DNA of 64,000 nucleotides from Cyrtodaria siliqua (taxonomy: Eukaryota > Mollusca > Bivalvia > Adapedonta > Hiatellidae): assembly GCA_037043455.1 (NCBI GenBank), contig JAWPHD010005602.1:67501-131500 (forward strand). The letters run 5' to 3'. The stretch's first letter is position 1; the number at the start of each line of letters is the position of its first letter. The position numbers and the translations under genes were made by a program. This document shows, piece after piece, positions 1-10,738 of the stretch. Under the pieces are notes generated by a model. The model saw only the letters and a program-made list of their open reading frames with translations. It was not told where the DNA came from and made no database searches.

Positions 1-316
1 TTTGTCAGAACCCAGAGTTAAGGTCCATACAGTTGAACTATTTAGCTCCTGCAAGTGCATCTAGGCATTCATCTACTCTCGGCAACGGATAGGCATCATT
101 TACTGTTAATCATTAAGGCGTCTATAATCAACACAGAATCGTGCTGATCCATCCTTTTTAGCCATCAAAACTGCTGGTAACGCCCATGCACATACTGAGG
201 CTTCTATTCCACCTCTTTCTAACATAGTATCAATTTCCGGTTTCTCTAGATCTCTTTTACCAAAGGCTTGTCGTCTTGGTGGTTGTCGAATTGGAGTAGC
301 AGAGCCAGTATTTTGT
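1..316 (-). pseudogene. T1 reverse transcriptase, N-terminal fragment
   Basis: The minus-strand translation carries the hallmarks of the gypsy RT fingers: a PIRQPPRR element, then KKDGSARFCVDYRRLND. A frame change near 105 leads to a continuation resembling DAYPLPRVDECLDAL, with in-frame stops, that reaches the window edge. The catalytic YxDD box would lie outside the window. The enzyme would copy element RNA into DNA inside virus-like particles; this copy cannot be functional. Confidence 0.85.
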
Positions 317-475
317 ATGCTTAAAGAAATATAAAAAGATCGGAAAGGGAAAGTAGCATTCAAGGAGGACAGTCAACCACAAAACACAGAAACAAACACG
401 CAAACAGACAAACAAGAAGGCAAAAGTAATAATAAATGCAAACAACATCACAAACACAAAAGGGTTGACTATTAA
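317..475. repeat. Insertion between T1 pol linker and RT
   Basis: Pol-like translation is recognisable on both sides (PADLGQTDM to the right, TGSATPIRQPPRR to the left). The roughly 160 bp between them is unrelated, A-rich DNA on the plus strand. One end carries a box (324-352) with the core gaaatataaaaagatcgg, which recurs near 51,183-51,209 in intron 1 of laccase B, so it looks like a dispersed sequence. No target duplication was found. Confidence 0.4.
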
Positions 476-1000
476 CCATATCTGTTTGTCCGAGGTCTGC
501 TGGTGACTTTGAGACCACATTTTCATATTTTAACAGGAGTGCGCCAAGGCGAGTCTTTCGTCCTTATTTAAATATATACTACTTTTGTCAAACATTTATT
601 TCAAGTGTTGAGGTAGAGACCATTGTGTGAACGGATCAGTTGATACACAATGTTCCTAATCCGTTGATATATCCTGTTTTTGGCTAGGATCAACAGATAG
701 TCCTACTGCTGCTCATGTATGTGTTTCATGTTCAACTACCTCGTATGACGAATGGCACGTTGCAACTCCAGTTCCTATGTGTATTGTGACATTTTCGTCA
801 CTCTGGTTCATCACGCTAATTCCAGTGTTTTCCAGGTGCGGATCTATTAAGCCTGGAACAATGGTGATGTGTTGTTCTACCAAATGTTTTGACAACAACT
901 CTTCCACATATCCTGTGGTTGATAAATGTTTTGCTTCCGGTATATTCACTGGAACATACATTACGGAGTGTGTAGGGATCTCCACTCGCTCTTTTACGAG
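476..1000 (-). pseudogene. T1 pol linker between protease and RT
   Basis: Minus-strand frames give a 90-aa stretch (985-713) beginning PTHSVMYVPVNIPEA and, further on, a fragment near 600-480 reading LNKDERLALAH followed by PADLGQTDM. This is the linker type that precedes gypsy RT. The frame is broken at least once near 540-710. No catalytic site is expected here. Confidence 0.65.
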
Positions 1001-1420
1001 AACACGTCATACTACATTGGACTCTCCTCTTTGACATTTAATTTCCGTGTTTTGTCTCGATTTAAGAGTAAATTTGTCGAACTCCCTCGTTTTTATATGC
1101 TTCAGGATAAAATATTGACCTAATATACCTTCTGGGAATATTTCACAAACCATTATCGTATGTTCCACGTTTGTGCCGTCAAAAGATACACGCATATCTG
1201 CGTGTCCGTATCTGCGTGTCCGTATACTTTAATATTATTTCCGTCAACACCCTGTATACTGCAAGGTTTCATATATAAAGCAATGACATTTTCTCCTCCA
1301 ATGTCATCAAATGCGTGCTTTGAAAGTAGTGTAGTCTTCGAACCACTATCTACTAAAAACGCAACCCTTTTCCCGCAAATCTCCCCGGATGTATGAAGTC
1401 CGTTATCCCATTTTGAATTC
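1001..1420 (-). pseudogene. T1 aspartic protease domain
   Basis: On the minus strand, VAFLVDSGSKT is encoded with the catalytic DSG at 1350-1342, followed by a flap-like stretch. DSG or DTG in a hydrophobic context is the active site of retroviral-type aspartic proteases, which cut Gag-Pol. A frame shift separates this segment from the linker downstream (1195-1007). Confidence 0.7.
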
Positions 1421-1479
1421 TTATCCCCAATTCGATCTATCCTAGATGATCCTGTGTAGAAAATGATTATAACCAGGCC

Positions 1480-2702
1480 TAGTTCAATGTGCTCTCATTT
1501 CCTCTCGGCCTACATAGGGGATTGATTGCCGTTTCCCAAATCCCAATTGTTTTGTTTAGCGCTAGTGTCATATTTTGATCCTGCAAAGTTGGGAAATTTC
1601 TTAAGAAATGGCTTGGTGAGTTGCAAATATAACTTGTCCTTTGGCGTATAAATATGCATTTTGTCGACCAGCATTAGGTCACTAATCTATCCAGACGATG
1701 CACAACTTCCGTTAATGCTTTCTCCCGGGCCGACTATTGTGGCCGTACAGTACTGTTAGTACTTTGATTACACTAGGGGTATTTGTTTCTACAATCCGTA
1801 CCTTACGTTCTGGTCCTTCGCCCAAAAGTTCCTCATATCTTTCTACCATATCTACTACCTGGCTTATATTCACGCAATCCCTGTCCATTATTCTGCAGCG
1901 CATTTAAAGAGATACAGCCTTGTAAAACTGCTGCAAGGCATGCATTTCTTGTGCGTTTGTATCCAATGAGAGATATACCTTCTGTGTCATAAGCCGTAGT
2001 TATTCCCCAAAAGACGTTATTGGTTCTCCGGGTAGCCGTGTGCGTGTCTGAAGTCTAGATAGCCATCGACTTTGCTGTCTAGAACTTCCGAATATTTGTT
2101 CGAGTTTGTAAACGAGCTTTCTGTAAGATCTCCTTTCAAGTATGGGTAGACTAGCGTAAAAAACCCGTGCTTGTCCCTTTAAACTAGCAGCTAAAGTCAG
2201 TGCCATTTCCTTTTTCGTCCATTGACCAAACTCGGCGCAATCTTCAAAATGAGAAAAGTACTGTTCCCAATCACCATCGCCAGGGTAGGCATCTGGTTTT
2301 ATCTGATGTTATAGTTATAACATCAGTTTTTGCGCACAATATGACCTATTTATGTGTCGACGTGCCGTAAAACACCATTCATTCATTCATTATAGTTATA
2401 AATGAACGATTTAGTGGATGTTGATGAATATAGGAGGGGCCCGCTCTGTCGGGATTATCAGAATTCATCCTTTGTTGGCGGCGGCGAATTGGCTCCTGGT
2501 CCCGGTGATGTTGGTTTCCATGTCCAGCTCCGTCGTCCCTTTGTGGTTCATTCGCCAGGTCGTTCCCATGGTCTGGAAAGTTTGCGTTGCGGTCCTGTTG
2601 TATTTCTCGAGCATCACTGTACTCATCTTTGACTAGAACCTCCGGTTCTCCATCCTCGTGAGGATTAATATTAAACTGTATCTCAGAATCTCAGTCGGAC
2701 AT
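1480..2702 (-). pseudogene. T1 gag
   Basis: A minus-strand ATG at 2702-2700 starts a frame with a TGA at codon 4 (2693-2691). It continues as a charged N-terminus to about 2402, is interrupted by a SINE stub (2321-2389), and resumes with a typical gypsy capsid (2300-2000), including YFSHFEDCAEF and LAASLKGQARVFY. A further gag fragment lies at 1903-1712. A zinc knuckle was not convincingly found at 1560-1480. Gag would form the particle shell; this copy has several stops and shifts. Confidence 0.75.
2309..2401 (+). repeat. 5'-truncated SINE stub with 12-bp target-site duplication
   Basis: Perfect direct repeats TTATAGTTATAA at 2309-2320 and 2390-2401 flank a 69-bp insert (2321-2389). The insert ends in a short body plus tail: gccgtaaaacaccattcatt and further attc units. 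The same body and tail occur, reversed, at 39,949-39,993, and a related end occurs in the full SINE near 48.4 kb. Flanking duplications plus a simple tail mark target-primed retrotransposition. It sits inside T1 gag, so it is younger than T1. Confidence 0.85.
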
Positions 2703-2759
2703 GTTTCTTTAGTGATTGTATTATCCGTCAGTAATACTTAAAATGCGTTAAATACTAAG

Positions 2760-2895
2760 TTAATTATAGTAGCCATCCATAATACTCGTTGAACTGTTTT
2801 GAACTCCCACTGATATCCGTCGAAATATTTTGAACTCCCGTTGAAATCCGTCGAAATAAGTTGAACTCCGTTGAAATCCGTTGAAATATATTATG
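2760..2895. repeat. Short tandem motif in T1 leader
   Basis: Variants of ttgaactcccgttgaaat and ccgtcgaaata recur about four times with a 25-30 bp period between the presumed primer-binding site and gag of T1. This could be part of the element's untranslated leader. No coding sequence is seen here. Confidence 0.5.
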
Positions 2896-2951
2896 GGCCT
2901 ACTGATTCAATATCCTGCTTTGCGTGAGTACGAAACACCAGTAAAACTTGG

Positions 2952-2973
2952 TATTCCACACGTCTGACACCTA
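2952..2973 (-). other. T1 primer-binding site remnant (tRNA-Leu type)
   Basis: The minus strand reads ggtgtcagacgtgtgg, a diverged form of the tRNA-Leu-type site tggtgtcagaagtggg, which is intact in T2 at 9371-9389. It lies next to a segment ending TTACA, as expected where a 5' LTR ends. Inference from resemblance and position. Confidence 0.5.
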
Positions 2974-3512
2974 TGTAATAGCACGGTAGTTGCGGCTCTA
3001 ATCCGTTAATAATCTAATCTAATATTAAGGGCTGAATGCGATATAATCTCTGGAAGGGTTAAATAAAACAACATCCGGCTTGTTTCATCATCATGTATCC
3101 TACCATAAATGATATGTACGATATATGGAGCACGCCGGACTGGTGACGAGTATCGGCTTATTACTATGTAGTGAAGGTTATGATCTATGAATGTAAACAT
3201 CGACGAATCAGTTTATCGGCTTTATAATTTTACGGATTTATCCGTTAAATATAACTAGATATATAACGGAAATCTTGTTAATACCTGGATACAATGATCT
3301 GTACTAGGGACATGTTATGTCTTTTTGCGGAATTTGACGGATCGGTTGGATTTCACCTAGCGCACTATATATATTGTATGTGTTACGGGAGCCGAGAGTT
3401 ATGTTAAATGCGCGCCTACTCAGTATATATAGACACTCGCGCTATAATCTACTTAAAAGTGAGGTACAAATCCGCTGATCAATCTAATCACGCCAAAACC
3501 CACACTTAATTA
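2974..3512 (-). repeat. Probable 5' LTR of T1
   Basis: This non-coding block lies between T2's pol end and T1's primer-binding remnant. On the minus strand it would start near TGTATAATTAAG and end TTACA, giving about 540 bp with TATA-rich tracts at 3422-3430 and 3367-3375. The partner LTR is outside the window, so both boundaries are inferred. Confidence 0.5.
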
Positions 3513-5921
3513 TACAACTTCCGAATGTAGCGGTCTTGTCTTTGCATTTAGGGCATTCTTTATCAATTTTAGGTCGGGATCTTCATTTTGTAAGTTTTGC
3601 AGTTGAACAATATCCTGAGCGGAGGTCCATTGATTAACAGCTGCACTGTCACATGAGTTTTGGGACCGTGTAGTCAAAGCTCTTATGCTCTGTATAGATT
3701 CACTTTCCTCTGACAGAGATAGCGTTTCACTTGCATTACTGTCTGAACCTGCGTCAATAGTTATTGGGGATTGAATAGGCGATAATATACTCTCGGTACT
3801 TTCTTTTGTTTCCTCGTTTGTTGTACTTTTAGTACTTTCTCCTGTCATTTCAAGCATCCTTTTACTACATTTATTGCAGGTACCACATCGAAGGGGTTCG
3901 AGATTATCAGCTTTGGAACACTGACCATCCCATGGATTTGGACAACGAGACAGGGCGTCTGCATTTTCGTGTTTATTTCCCGGACGAAATTCTATGCTGA
4001 AGTCGAATGCATACAAAATGTCAATCCACCTGGCAATACGTCCTTTTGATTCTTTCAACTTGAATAGGTAAGTCAAAACTTGATGATCACTGCGTACCAA
4101 GAAAGTTCGACCCAGTAAGTATTGTCTGTAATACTCTACAAAATGTCGGATTGCAAGAAGCTCCTTGTCCGTGATACAATAACTCTTTTCTGCTTTGTTT
4201 AATGTACTGCTACCATAACTGATAACACGTTCTTTATCATTTTGGACCTGACTGAGGACACCTGCAATCTGAGTATCACTTGCATCTGTATCTAGTATGT
4301 AGAGACCTTCATCTCTAGGATAAGCTACTATTTCTGCCCCAATTAGTTTCTCTTTTAAAGAATCAAAGGCATTTTGACAGTCTTCTGCCCACACAAATGG
4401 GGTGTCTTTGTGTGTTAGTTGTGTAAGTGGTCTAACAAGGTCACTGTACCCTTGAACAAATCTTCGATAGTAAGAGCCCAGCCCTAAGATCTGTTTGACA
4501 TGCTTTGCATTCATCGGGATAGGCCACTCCTTCACCTAGAATAAGTTGTCTGGATTGGGTTTAATACCATCTGCAGAAATGGTGTGCCCTAAAAAGTTAA
4601 CGCTATTTTGAAGCAACTGACATTTCTCCGGTTTAAGTTTAAACCCTGCTCATTCAATTCGGCTTAGAATCTCTTCGATCCTACTCATGTGTTCATCAAA
4701 GGAAGCACCAAACACCAGAATATCATCCAGGTATATCAAACATGTATGCCACTGTAGTCCCTGAAGAACAATTTCCATGACGCGCTGAAAGGTCGCAGGA
4801 CTATTGGTCATTCCCATTGGCATAGTTAGGTATTCATAGAGGCCATATTTAGTGCAGAATGCGGTCTTGGGAATATCAGATTCCCGGATAGGAATTTGGT
4901 GGAATCCACTGGTTAAGTCAAATGTGGATATGAATCTTGCACCACCTACTGCGTCTAGACAGTCTTGTACTATCGGAAGTGGAAATGCGTCCTTTTTTGT
5001 AATGGTATTTAAGCGGCGATAATCCAAACAGGGTCTAACATTTCCAAACTTCTTTCTTACTAGACATATATGACTCGCTCATGGTGAAGTACTTTTGCGA
5101 ATAATTCCTTGTTTTTCCATCAGCTTTATTACGTCTTTCTCTTCTGATGCAAATGCTAATGGTACGCGTCTTGGTGCTTGCTTGATTGGCTTCTAACTGC
5201 CTACATCTATACAATGTTCAGTAACAGTGGTCAACCCCAGATCAAACTCATCTTTGGAAAAAGTGTCCTGAAAGTTATGGAACATGTCAGCTATTCTCTG
5301 TTTTTCCTTGTCCGTTCGACCTTTTGACGCTGATTGATACAGTGCCTCCAAGCGACCTGGAACCTTTTGATCTTGTTGTACACGTCTTATCTTTGTTGTT
5401 TGATGATCCAACCTTCCATGATTAGGTATACCTCGCTTTATTCGCCTTACATTGCTCATATTATTCCATTCAGTGTCATCTTCAACTTGCACCAACTTTG
5501 CCACTGTATCAGGTACTATTTCCGCTCTACCTATAACAGCATCTTGGTTAATAGAGATGTCTATATTTGCAGGATTCATGCTCCTAACCTTATGAGTTGC
5601 ATTAGAATTTAAATCGCTCAAGCTTGCAGCCATCACCAACTGATACCTTTCTTGGAATTTCTCAGTTTGTTCAATAATAATCTCACTTCCTTTAACTCGG
5701 TCATCACTTTCAAATCGCTCAACAAAGACGTCAATGATTGTTTCACTACGACCTGGAATTACAAAGTGATCTGCGGATCTAACTTTCCGAACTCTATTTG
5801 GCACTAATTTGAATGCATGGTATGGACGGGTTCTTAAACTGTATAATACCTTTCGAGAACAATAGATCAGCTGGGCCCTCAGGATCATTTTGTAATATGT
5901 CAGCCCCCAATAGATCTTCAT
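3510..5921 (-). pseudogene. T2 pol: linker, reverse transcriptase, RNase H
   Basis: One minus-strand frame carries about 800 codons. The linker is at 5921-5193. RT fingers and palm follow at about 5190-4540, with CLDYRRLN, a catalytic Asp in STFDLTSGFHQ, and YLDD near 4735. Thumb and RNase H are at 4535-3900, with DTDAS, DKELLAIRHF, SDHQ and a final ADALSR, so all RNase H acidic positions are present. A serine/threonine-rich spacer with CGTCNKC ends at 3510. Nonsense codons sit near 5193, 5083, 4647 and 4536, and no frameshift was noticed within this span. The protein would make element cDNA and remove RNA; this copy is inactive but only moderately decayed. Confidence 0.9.
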
Positions 5922-6504
5922 CTTCTATATTAGCAACAATGATTTCTCGTTGCAGTTTTAAATAACCTAACTGTATAGAGAATACACCAATTCCAAACTG
6001 TTTTAGAGGTTGACCTGATGCCCCAGTTAACCCAGTTGTCTTTCTGAGAACTGGTCGCTTTGCTTCAGGTATGAGGTTGAACATTCTTTCAGCAATTATG
6101 GTGTTTGTTGCCCCTGTGTCTACCGTAAAAACAAGATTAATACCTTCTATTTCAGACTCTACATATGTACCTTCGCTTCTCACTACTCTCTTGGCAATGT
6201 TTGATTTGTTACTGTGTGTGCATGTTTCTAAATCACCTTTATTGTTGCTATCCACAGTGTTGACAGTACTACTCTCATTACCACTGACAGGTTCCCTGTC
6301 AGAAGCCAGTTCTCTATCTTGAACTTTGTTTTCTGTATTTGTAGTAGTACTTGTGGTATTTTGAGTTACTGGTAAGGTTGATACAGTATCTGTTTTAAGG
6401 GTTACTTTACTGTCTTGTAATGTAACCATGTGATCATTCTTTATCTTATCTGAGCTTTTCTTGTTTATTGTCATCCTTTCAGACACAAGACTGTTCTCTT
6501 GCAC
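5794..6504 (-). pseudogene. T2 aspartic protease region
   Basis: A 236-aa frame has a low-complexity, Thr/Ser/Asn-rich first half and a retropepsin domain in the second. VFTVDTGATNTI holds the catalytic DTG, and LLGADIL is the conserved second hydrophobic motif. It overlaps the start of the pol frame (5921), and a frame change near 5850-5820 joins the two. Whether that shift is programmed or decay cannot be told from one copy. Confidence 0.85.
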
Positions 6505-6592
6505 ACCATTTAGTTTCGATCTGCGGGTAAGGGTAATTCATGTTGGCCTACAGGACAATGGACCATACCCCGGTCATCGGGATAGGTCCGTT

Positions 6593-7111
6593 CTAGTTGA
6601 ACGATATGTTTTCAGCCTGAGACCTCGACTGAGTGTACGGTTTTGTTATGTATGAGTGTGGGTTGTATTGCGAGGCAGTGTTATAAGTTTGCCCCTGCAT
6701 AGAATTTGGTTGGGATGGTTTTTGACTTCTGTATTTGTCTGGACAATCACGTTTCATATGACCATAGTTTGAACAAGTGTAACACTGAATGTTAGCAAAG
6801 CGATCCTGATTACTGGTAGATGCAGTTTTCATAATTTCTGGGGCATTGTTTTTGTCCATGTTTTGCAGTATTTTATCTAGCTTGTGCATTATGTCATTAT
6901 CTTGCGGGTCATTTTCGAGCTTCTCATCACATTGTTCTTTCTTTTTCAGAGCAGCCGAGGTGTTGACCTTGTAGTCAGAGGAGTTCTGCACTTTTCTAAC
7001 AGTATGACTACGGTATGACCTACGAAGTCTGGGATGGGAGGACTGTCCTCGTGGTAAAACCCGATCATCGTCACTTTCATCTTCATCGGAACTGTCATCA
7101 GAAAATCGCAC
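6593..7111 (-). pseudogene. T2 gag C-terminal part with zinc knuckle
   Basis: This frame starts with an acidic SDDSSDEDESDDD stretch, then basic residues, and contains one CX2CX4HX4C knuckle (CYTCSNYGHMKRDC), the nucleic-acid-binding motif of gag nucleocapsids. It follows the capsid segment after a frame change near 7240-7110. Confidence 0.85.
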
Positions 7112-7206
7112 GGCCTTTGAAGAATCATTATCATACTTGGACTTGGTCGAAGCATGAGATGTACGCCTGGCTTCCAGATAGTTTATAACATGATGTACCG
7201 CTTCCT

Positions 7207-7745
7207 CTATTGTACCTGGCTCTTTATTATACTCAATCTGACTTCGTCGTCTCGAAGACCCTGCAAGAAGCGCTGTAACAGAAGTTGTCTCCTCATTTCA
7301 GGATTTCTGTCAACGTAGGCTTTGTCATAAAGTCGTTTCAATTCTGACGCAAATTCTTCGATTGACTCCCCATGCAGCTGACAACGTTTATTGAATTGCG
7401 CTTTATACATTTTGTGAGTCTCTATTGCAAGGAACCTACTGTCAAGTTCATTAATGAGACAGTTGTAGTCATGCAGGTAGTCTGGAGCTATTTTACCAAA
7501 TACATACTGTGCAGCGGTACCATCAAGTCGCTGCAACAGTTCGTTTAATCGCCTACTAGAATCCCATTGACACCAGTCTGCAATGGCGGTAAAGCGTTTG
7601 TGCCATACTTTCCAACTTTGTTTAGAATTCCCCATAAAAGCGGGAAGCTTTATGTTTCTGTCATAATGTGTTTTGTTCCCATTTATCACAGGTGCAGTGT
7701 TTACTTTATTCTCCTGTGTCCCTGATATATTACAAGCACTGTTCC
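7207..7745 (-). pseudogene. T2 gag capsid domain
   Basis: The translation shows a gypsy retrotrans_gag domain: KLPAFMGNSKQSWKVWHKRF, then SRFLAIETHKMYKAQFNKR and GESIEEFASELKRLYDKAY. Similar order and spacing are typical of capsids in animal gypsy elements. The frame is joined to upstream gag by a shift near 7745. It is open for 160 codons, among the best preserved parts of T2. Confidence 0.85.
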
Positions 7746-9255
7746 CACACGACCCAGGACCCAGATGTCATACATGTACTGTTTGTCAAATCTAAGAGCA
7801 GTTGTGATTGGTGACTTTGTGCCGTGGATACTAAATTACTTCCTCTAGGGGCCATATGTGGTCGTTTCTGCGTAATATGTATGTCATCTGAATGTGCATT
7901 GTTAACAACTTTACCATATGGGGCCATGTTTGGGTCGTGATTGATATGTTCAGTATCACGTGCATGTTCTGAACCAAATGCTGGAGCACGTGCATGTTCT
8001 GGACTAAATGCTGGACCACATGCATGTTCCGGACCATACGTTGCAGTGACACTTTGTTGTGCGCGCGGGATAACTTCCATGCTTGTGACTTGATGTGGAG
8101 GTAAACAAACTAGGGTATGTGTGTCTTCTGTGCATGATGGGAGCATACTGTTTCTAGATTGTGTTTGCGTAGGCATATCAGACAGCATAGGCGAACTAAT
8201 TATATTTGGGGTTGAATTGAGTTGTGTATTCAGTTGTGTCATTTGACAAGCCAATTATGGTATAATTCGGTCACCCATATCCTTAAGACCATGTCGTATT
8301 TGTGTGTTACTTGTCCGTATTTCGTCTACCAATAATTCATGTCTTCTTTCCGTTACATATACGCATTGCTTAATCTCTTTCGTTAAGACTGTTAAATTGG
8401 TATTTTGTTTCTCCAAAATGAAAGTTAAGTTGGTGTTGTTTTTGTCCAAACTTTTAATTAATTCGATATGGTTGGCCTTATTGGTGGAACTGTTTTCCGC
8501 TAAACTCGCAACAAGCAGGTTTAGAGTTGAACACAGCTGTGTGTTAATGTCATTGGTATGCGGTACTGTTATAGACCTACTTTCCAAACGGGCGGCTGGC
8601 AACTTGTTCTGTCGTCGCGACGCGAATCTTGAAAGACATGTCGCTCGCACGGCGCTGACTGATTTACCGACTCTCGATCATCATGCGCCCCCGAAATATT
8701 CCCCATATTTCCTGCTGACGTTCGACTACTTGGTCTCTCATCGGATGAGAATAATTGTCCATCGCATGGCTCTGATGGGTTACCCGGCATGCGAGTATCA
8801 TGCGTCTCCATGATATTCCCCAACTCTCCGACAGACCTGGGCCTACTTGGTCTCTCATTTCGAAGCGCATAATGTAGCTTGAACGGCGCCGATTGACTTA
8901 GTCGGACACGGTTTTGTTCGTCACGCGTAGATTTAAGTTCGGGCATATTAAGAACACGGGAATTACTAAATAAGCGTGATCATAAAGCATAACCATGCTC
9001 ACTGGAGTCGCTGTCCAGGCCTACTTTGTGATTAAACGGCAGATCACTTTTTATCGATATATCGCTTTCATCTCCGCTTTCAGTTGCTGGACTGTGATCA
9101 TTACTTAAATGTATAGGTTGTCTGCTATTGCTATGGGGTTCCCCCTCTGATTCAGAACTTGCATCCCCATTGTGAACTGATGCTTCGGAACCTTTACCGG
9201 CAGCAGGTCTAGGTTTCATGTTTCGTCGTCTACCCATACCTTGGACTTTCAGCAA
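7730..9255 (-). pseudogene. T2 gag N-terminal region (long, broken)
   Basis: Minus-strand frames 9255-8980, 8946-8569, 8650-8255 and 8254-7730 form a long N-terminal extension. The first starts with basic residues (MGRRRNMKPRPAAGKG) and turns acidic and serine-rich. The third is Asn/Leu/Lys-rich and probably coiled coil. The fourth is in the same frame as the third, separated only by a TAA at 8257-8255, and contains three PEHA/SEHA repeats around 8045-7960. No domain could be named. Assignment to gag rests on position between the primer-binding site and capsid. Confidence 0.6.
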
Positions 9256-9370
9256 TTAAATATTGATCTAGGTGCTTTTTTTAAGTCCTAGCATAGGTCT
9301 GAGTACTCTCTTTATAGATAAAAAAATATTGAAACGCAAGAATTCTGATCTGCAAGGCACATATGAGCGG

Positions 9371-9389
9371 TATCCCACTTCTGACACCA
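9371..9389 (-). other. T2 primer-binding site, tRNA-Leu type
   Basis: The minus strand reads TGGTGTCAGAAGTGGGAT, the site used by many gypsy/Mag-type elements to prime minus-strand DNA synthesis. It lies five bases from a TAACA that would end the 5' LTR. Confidence 0.85.
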
Positions 9390-9395
9390 AAAAAA

Positions 9396-9990
9396 TGTTA
9401 CAATCGAGCGGCATCTCGTCTTGCAAGTGACGTAAATTTCTGTCAGGACTCACTTGTTCTATATTGGACTTGGAATGACAACAACTCTCTACTGTATTCA
9501 CTCCTTTATGTACTAGTATAATATTGTGGCAAGTACTTTCAGAACCAAAATAATATCTTCCAAAGCCTTTTATATTGAAAGAGGACTCTCAGTTAAAATC
9601 CGGCCAATAGTCGCTTATTTCGCAAGTTACCCGAAAATACCCCGTGACGCACCTCTAATACTCAACTACTGCTGGTATAATGGCGTCACCCGGCGCGAAA
9701 TATGAAAATCTGCCAATTTCCAAACGGGCCAAAATGCGACTGCTCCCAACGGATTCTGAATGCTGAAAGTCCTCGATTCTAAAAATCGGCTGCTTTTATA
9801 CTAAACTCAGATCCAACCAAATTTGGTTGGGCGATCCAACAGAATCTTGTTCGAAATCAACAACTCTACAGAATATCGTAGGGCAGTTGGGAATCCACAG
9901 ATTCATGTCGGGCGTCGGGTCAGCTCAACCATATTATGTTGGGAGAGTTTAAATTTGACTTATACAATAAATAATTTAAGATTAAACCTG
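9396..9990 (-). repeat. T2 5' LTR (outer boundary uncertain)
   Basis: The inner end is fixed by TAACA next to the primer-binding site. On the minus strand TATAAAAG (9800-9793) is a good TATA box for element transcription. A perfect 18-bp palindrome CCAACCAAATTTGGTTGG (9813-9830) lies just upstream of it and could be a regulatory site. The partner LTR is not in the window, so the outer limit near 9990 is a guess. Confidence 0.55.
9813..9830. promoter_or_regulatory. 18-bp perfect palindrome upstream of the T2 TATA box
   Basis: CCAACCAAATTTGGTTGG reads the same on both strands and lies 13 bp upstream, in minus orientation, of TATAAAAG in the presumed U3 of T2. A dimeric-factor site is possible but unproven. 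Confidence 0.4.
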
Positions 9991-10570
9991 TACCGATATT
10001 CAATAATAAATGTATAAATAAGTACACTTACACACAATGAATGATGAAAAATCTCCGTGTGGCCTTAAACTGCGAAGAAGTCAAGCGTTACAAGACTAAA
10101 AATAGATTTGTATACACAAAAGAGCTCTCCTTAGTGGAGGTATAGCGCTGAAATTGAAAGTAATTTGCTTAGTAAATTTACACCAATATACATCTTTGCA
10201 CAATGAACAATGACAAATCATGACAATTTATGATACAAATAGTGTTTATGGATGGAGGTTATCCTACGCTTGAAGTGATAAGATGAAGAATGTACGAAAA
10301 CTCATGAAGTTAAACTCGTAAGATTGTTTTCCCCCACCCCCTTGCTTACAATACAGCTTTGGTGTATTGAAAACGTATTCAACAACAACAATTTACAGTA
10401 AACTGACATTCATAAAAATGATAAGTTATTAACGTTATATAATCTAAAACACATCTACTTAGATCGTATGTTTAAAATATCAAGCTATCTGAAGTTATCC
10501 CAAAGTATGAGCAAAGGGACTTTGACAGAGAGGCCTAATCATTACAATATCAACATCACTAAATGTACTA
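9991..10570. other. No feature recognised
   Basis: AT-rich single-copy-looking DNA with a short C-run near 10,331. No coding frame, terminal repeats or known repeat could be supported. Confidence 0.4.
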
Positions 10571-10738
10571 AATATTGATCTGTATGCAGATGACTCTACT
10601 CTCTATCAATCTGATCATAATATAGATCTGATCGAGAAAAAATTACAGGAAAATCTGAATGCTGTCAAAAGTTGGTGTTACATTAATAACATGGCACTGC
10701 ACCCATCAAAAACTAAATGTTTGCTAATCTCCACATAA
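10571..10738 (+). pseudogene. LINE-type reverse transcriptase fragment with YADD
   Basis: Fifty-five codons are open. They begin NIDLYADDSTLY, with the catalytic YADD at 10,583-10,594, and continue into the region ending MALHPSKTKCLLIS before a TAA. This is the palm motif and following helix of jockey/CR1-like non-LTR retrotransposon RTs. Sequence upstream is out of frame and unrecognisable, so it is an isolated remnant. No other part of the LINE was found nearby. Confidence 0.8.

Larger units (their letters stand above)
1..3512 (-). mobile_element. T1: decayed Ty3/gypsy LTR retrotransposon, off the left edge
   Basis: Read on the minus strand, an LTR-like segment (2974-3512), a primer-binding-site remnant, gag (2702 to about 1480), an aspartic protease with DSG, a pol linker and the start of reverse transcriptase follow in gypsy order. 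The RT runs off the window at base 1, so RNase H, integrase and the 3' LTR are not visible. The copy is old: stops, frameshifts, a SINE stub in gag and another insertion before the RT. Its LTR abuts the truncated pol of T2, which suggests T1 inserted into T2. Family order and motifs are established; the nesting is inference. Confidence 0.85.
3510..9990 (-). mobile_element. T2: Ty3/gypsy LTR retrotransposon, 3' part displaced or lost
   Basis: On the minus strand a 5' LTR with TATA box (about 9990-9396), an intact tRNA-Leu-type primer-binding site (9389-9371), a long gag (9255-6593), protease (DTGA) and RT/RNase H (to 3510) follow in gypsy order. The pol frame 5921-3510 is continuous apart from four nonsense codons. 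Integrase and 3' LTR are absent from the window; pol ends exactly at the T1 LTR. If T1 is nested, the missing part should lie beyond the left edge. Confidence 0.88.
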
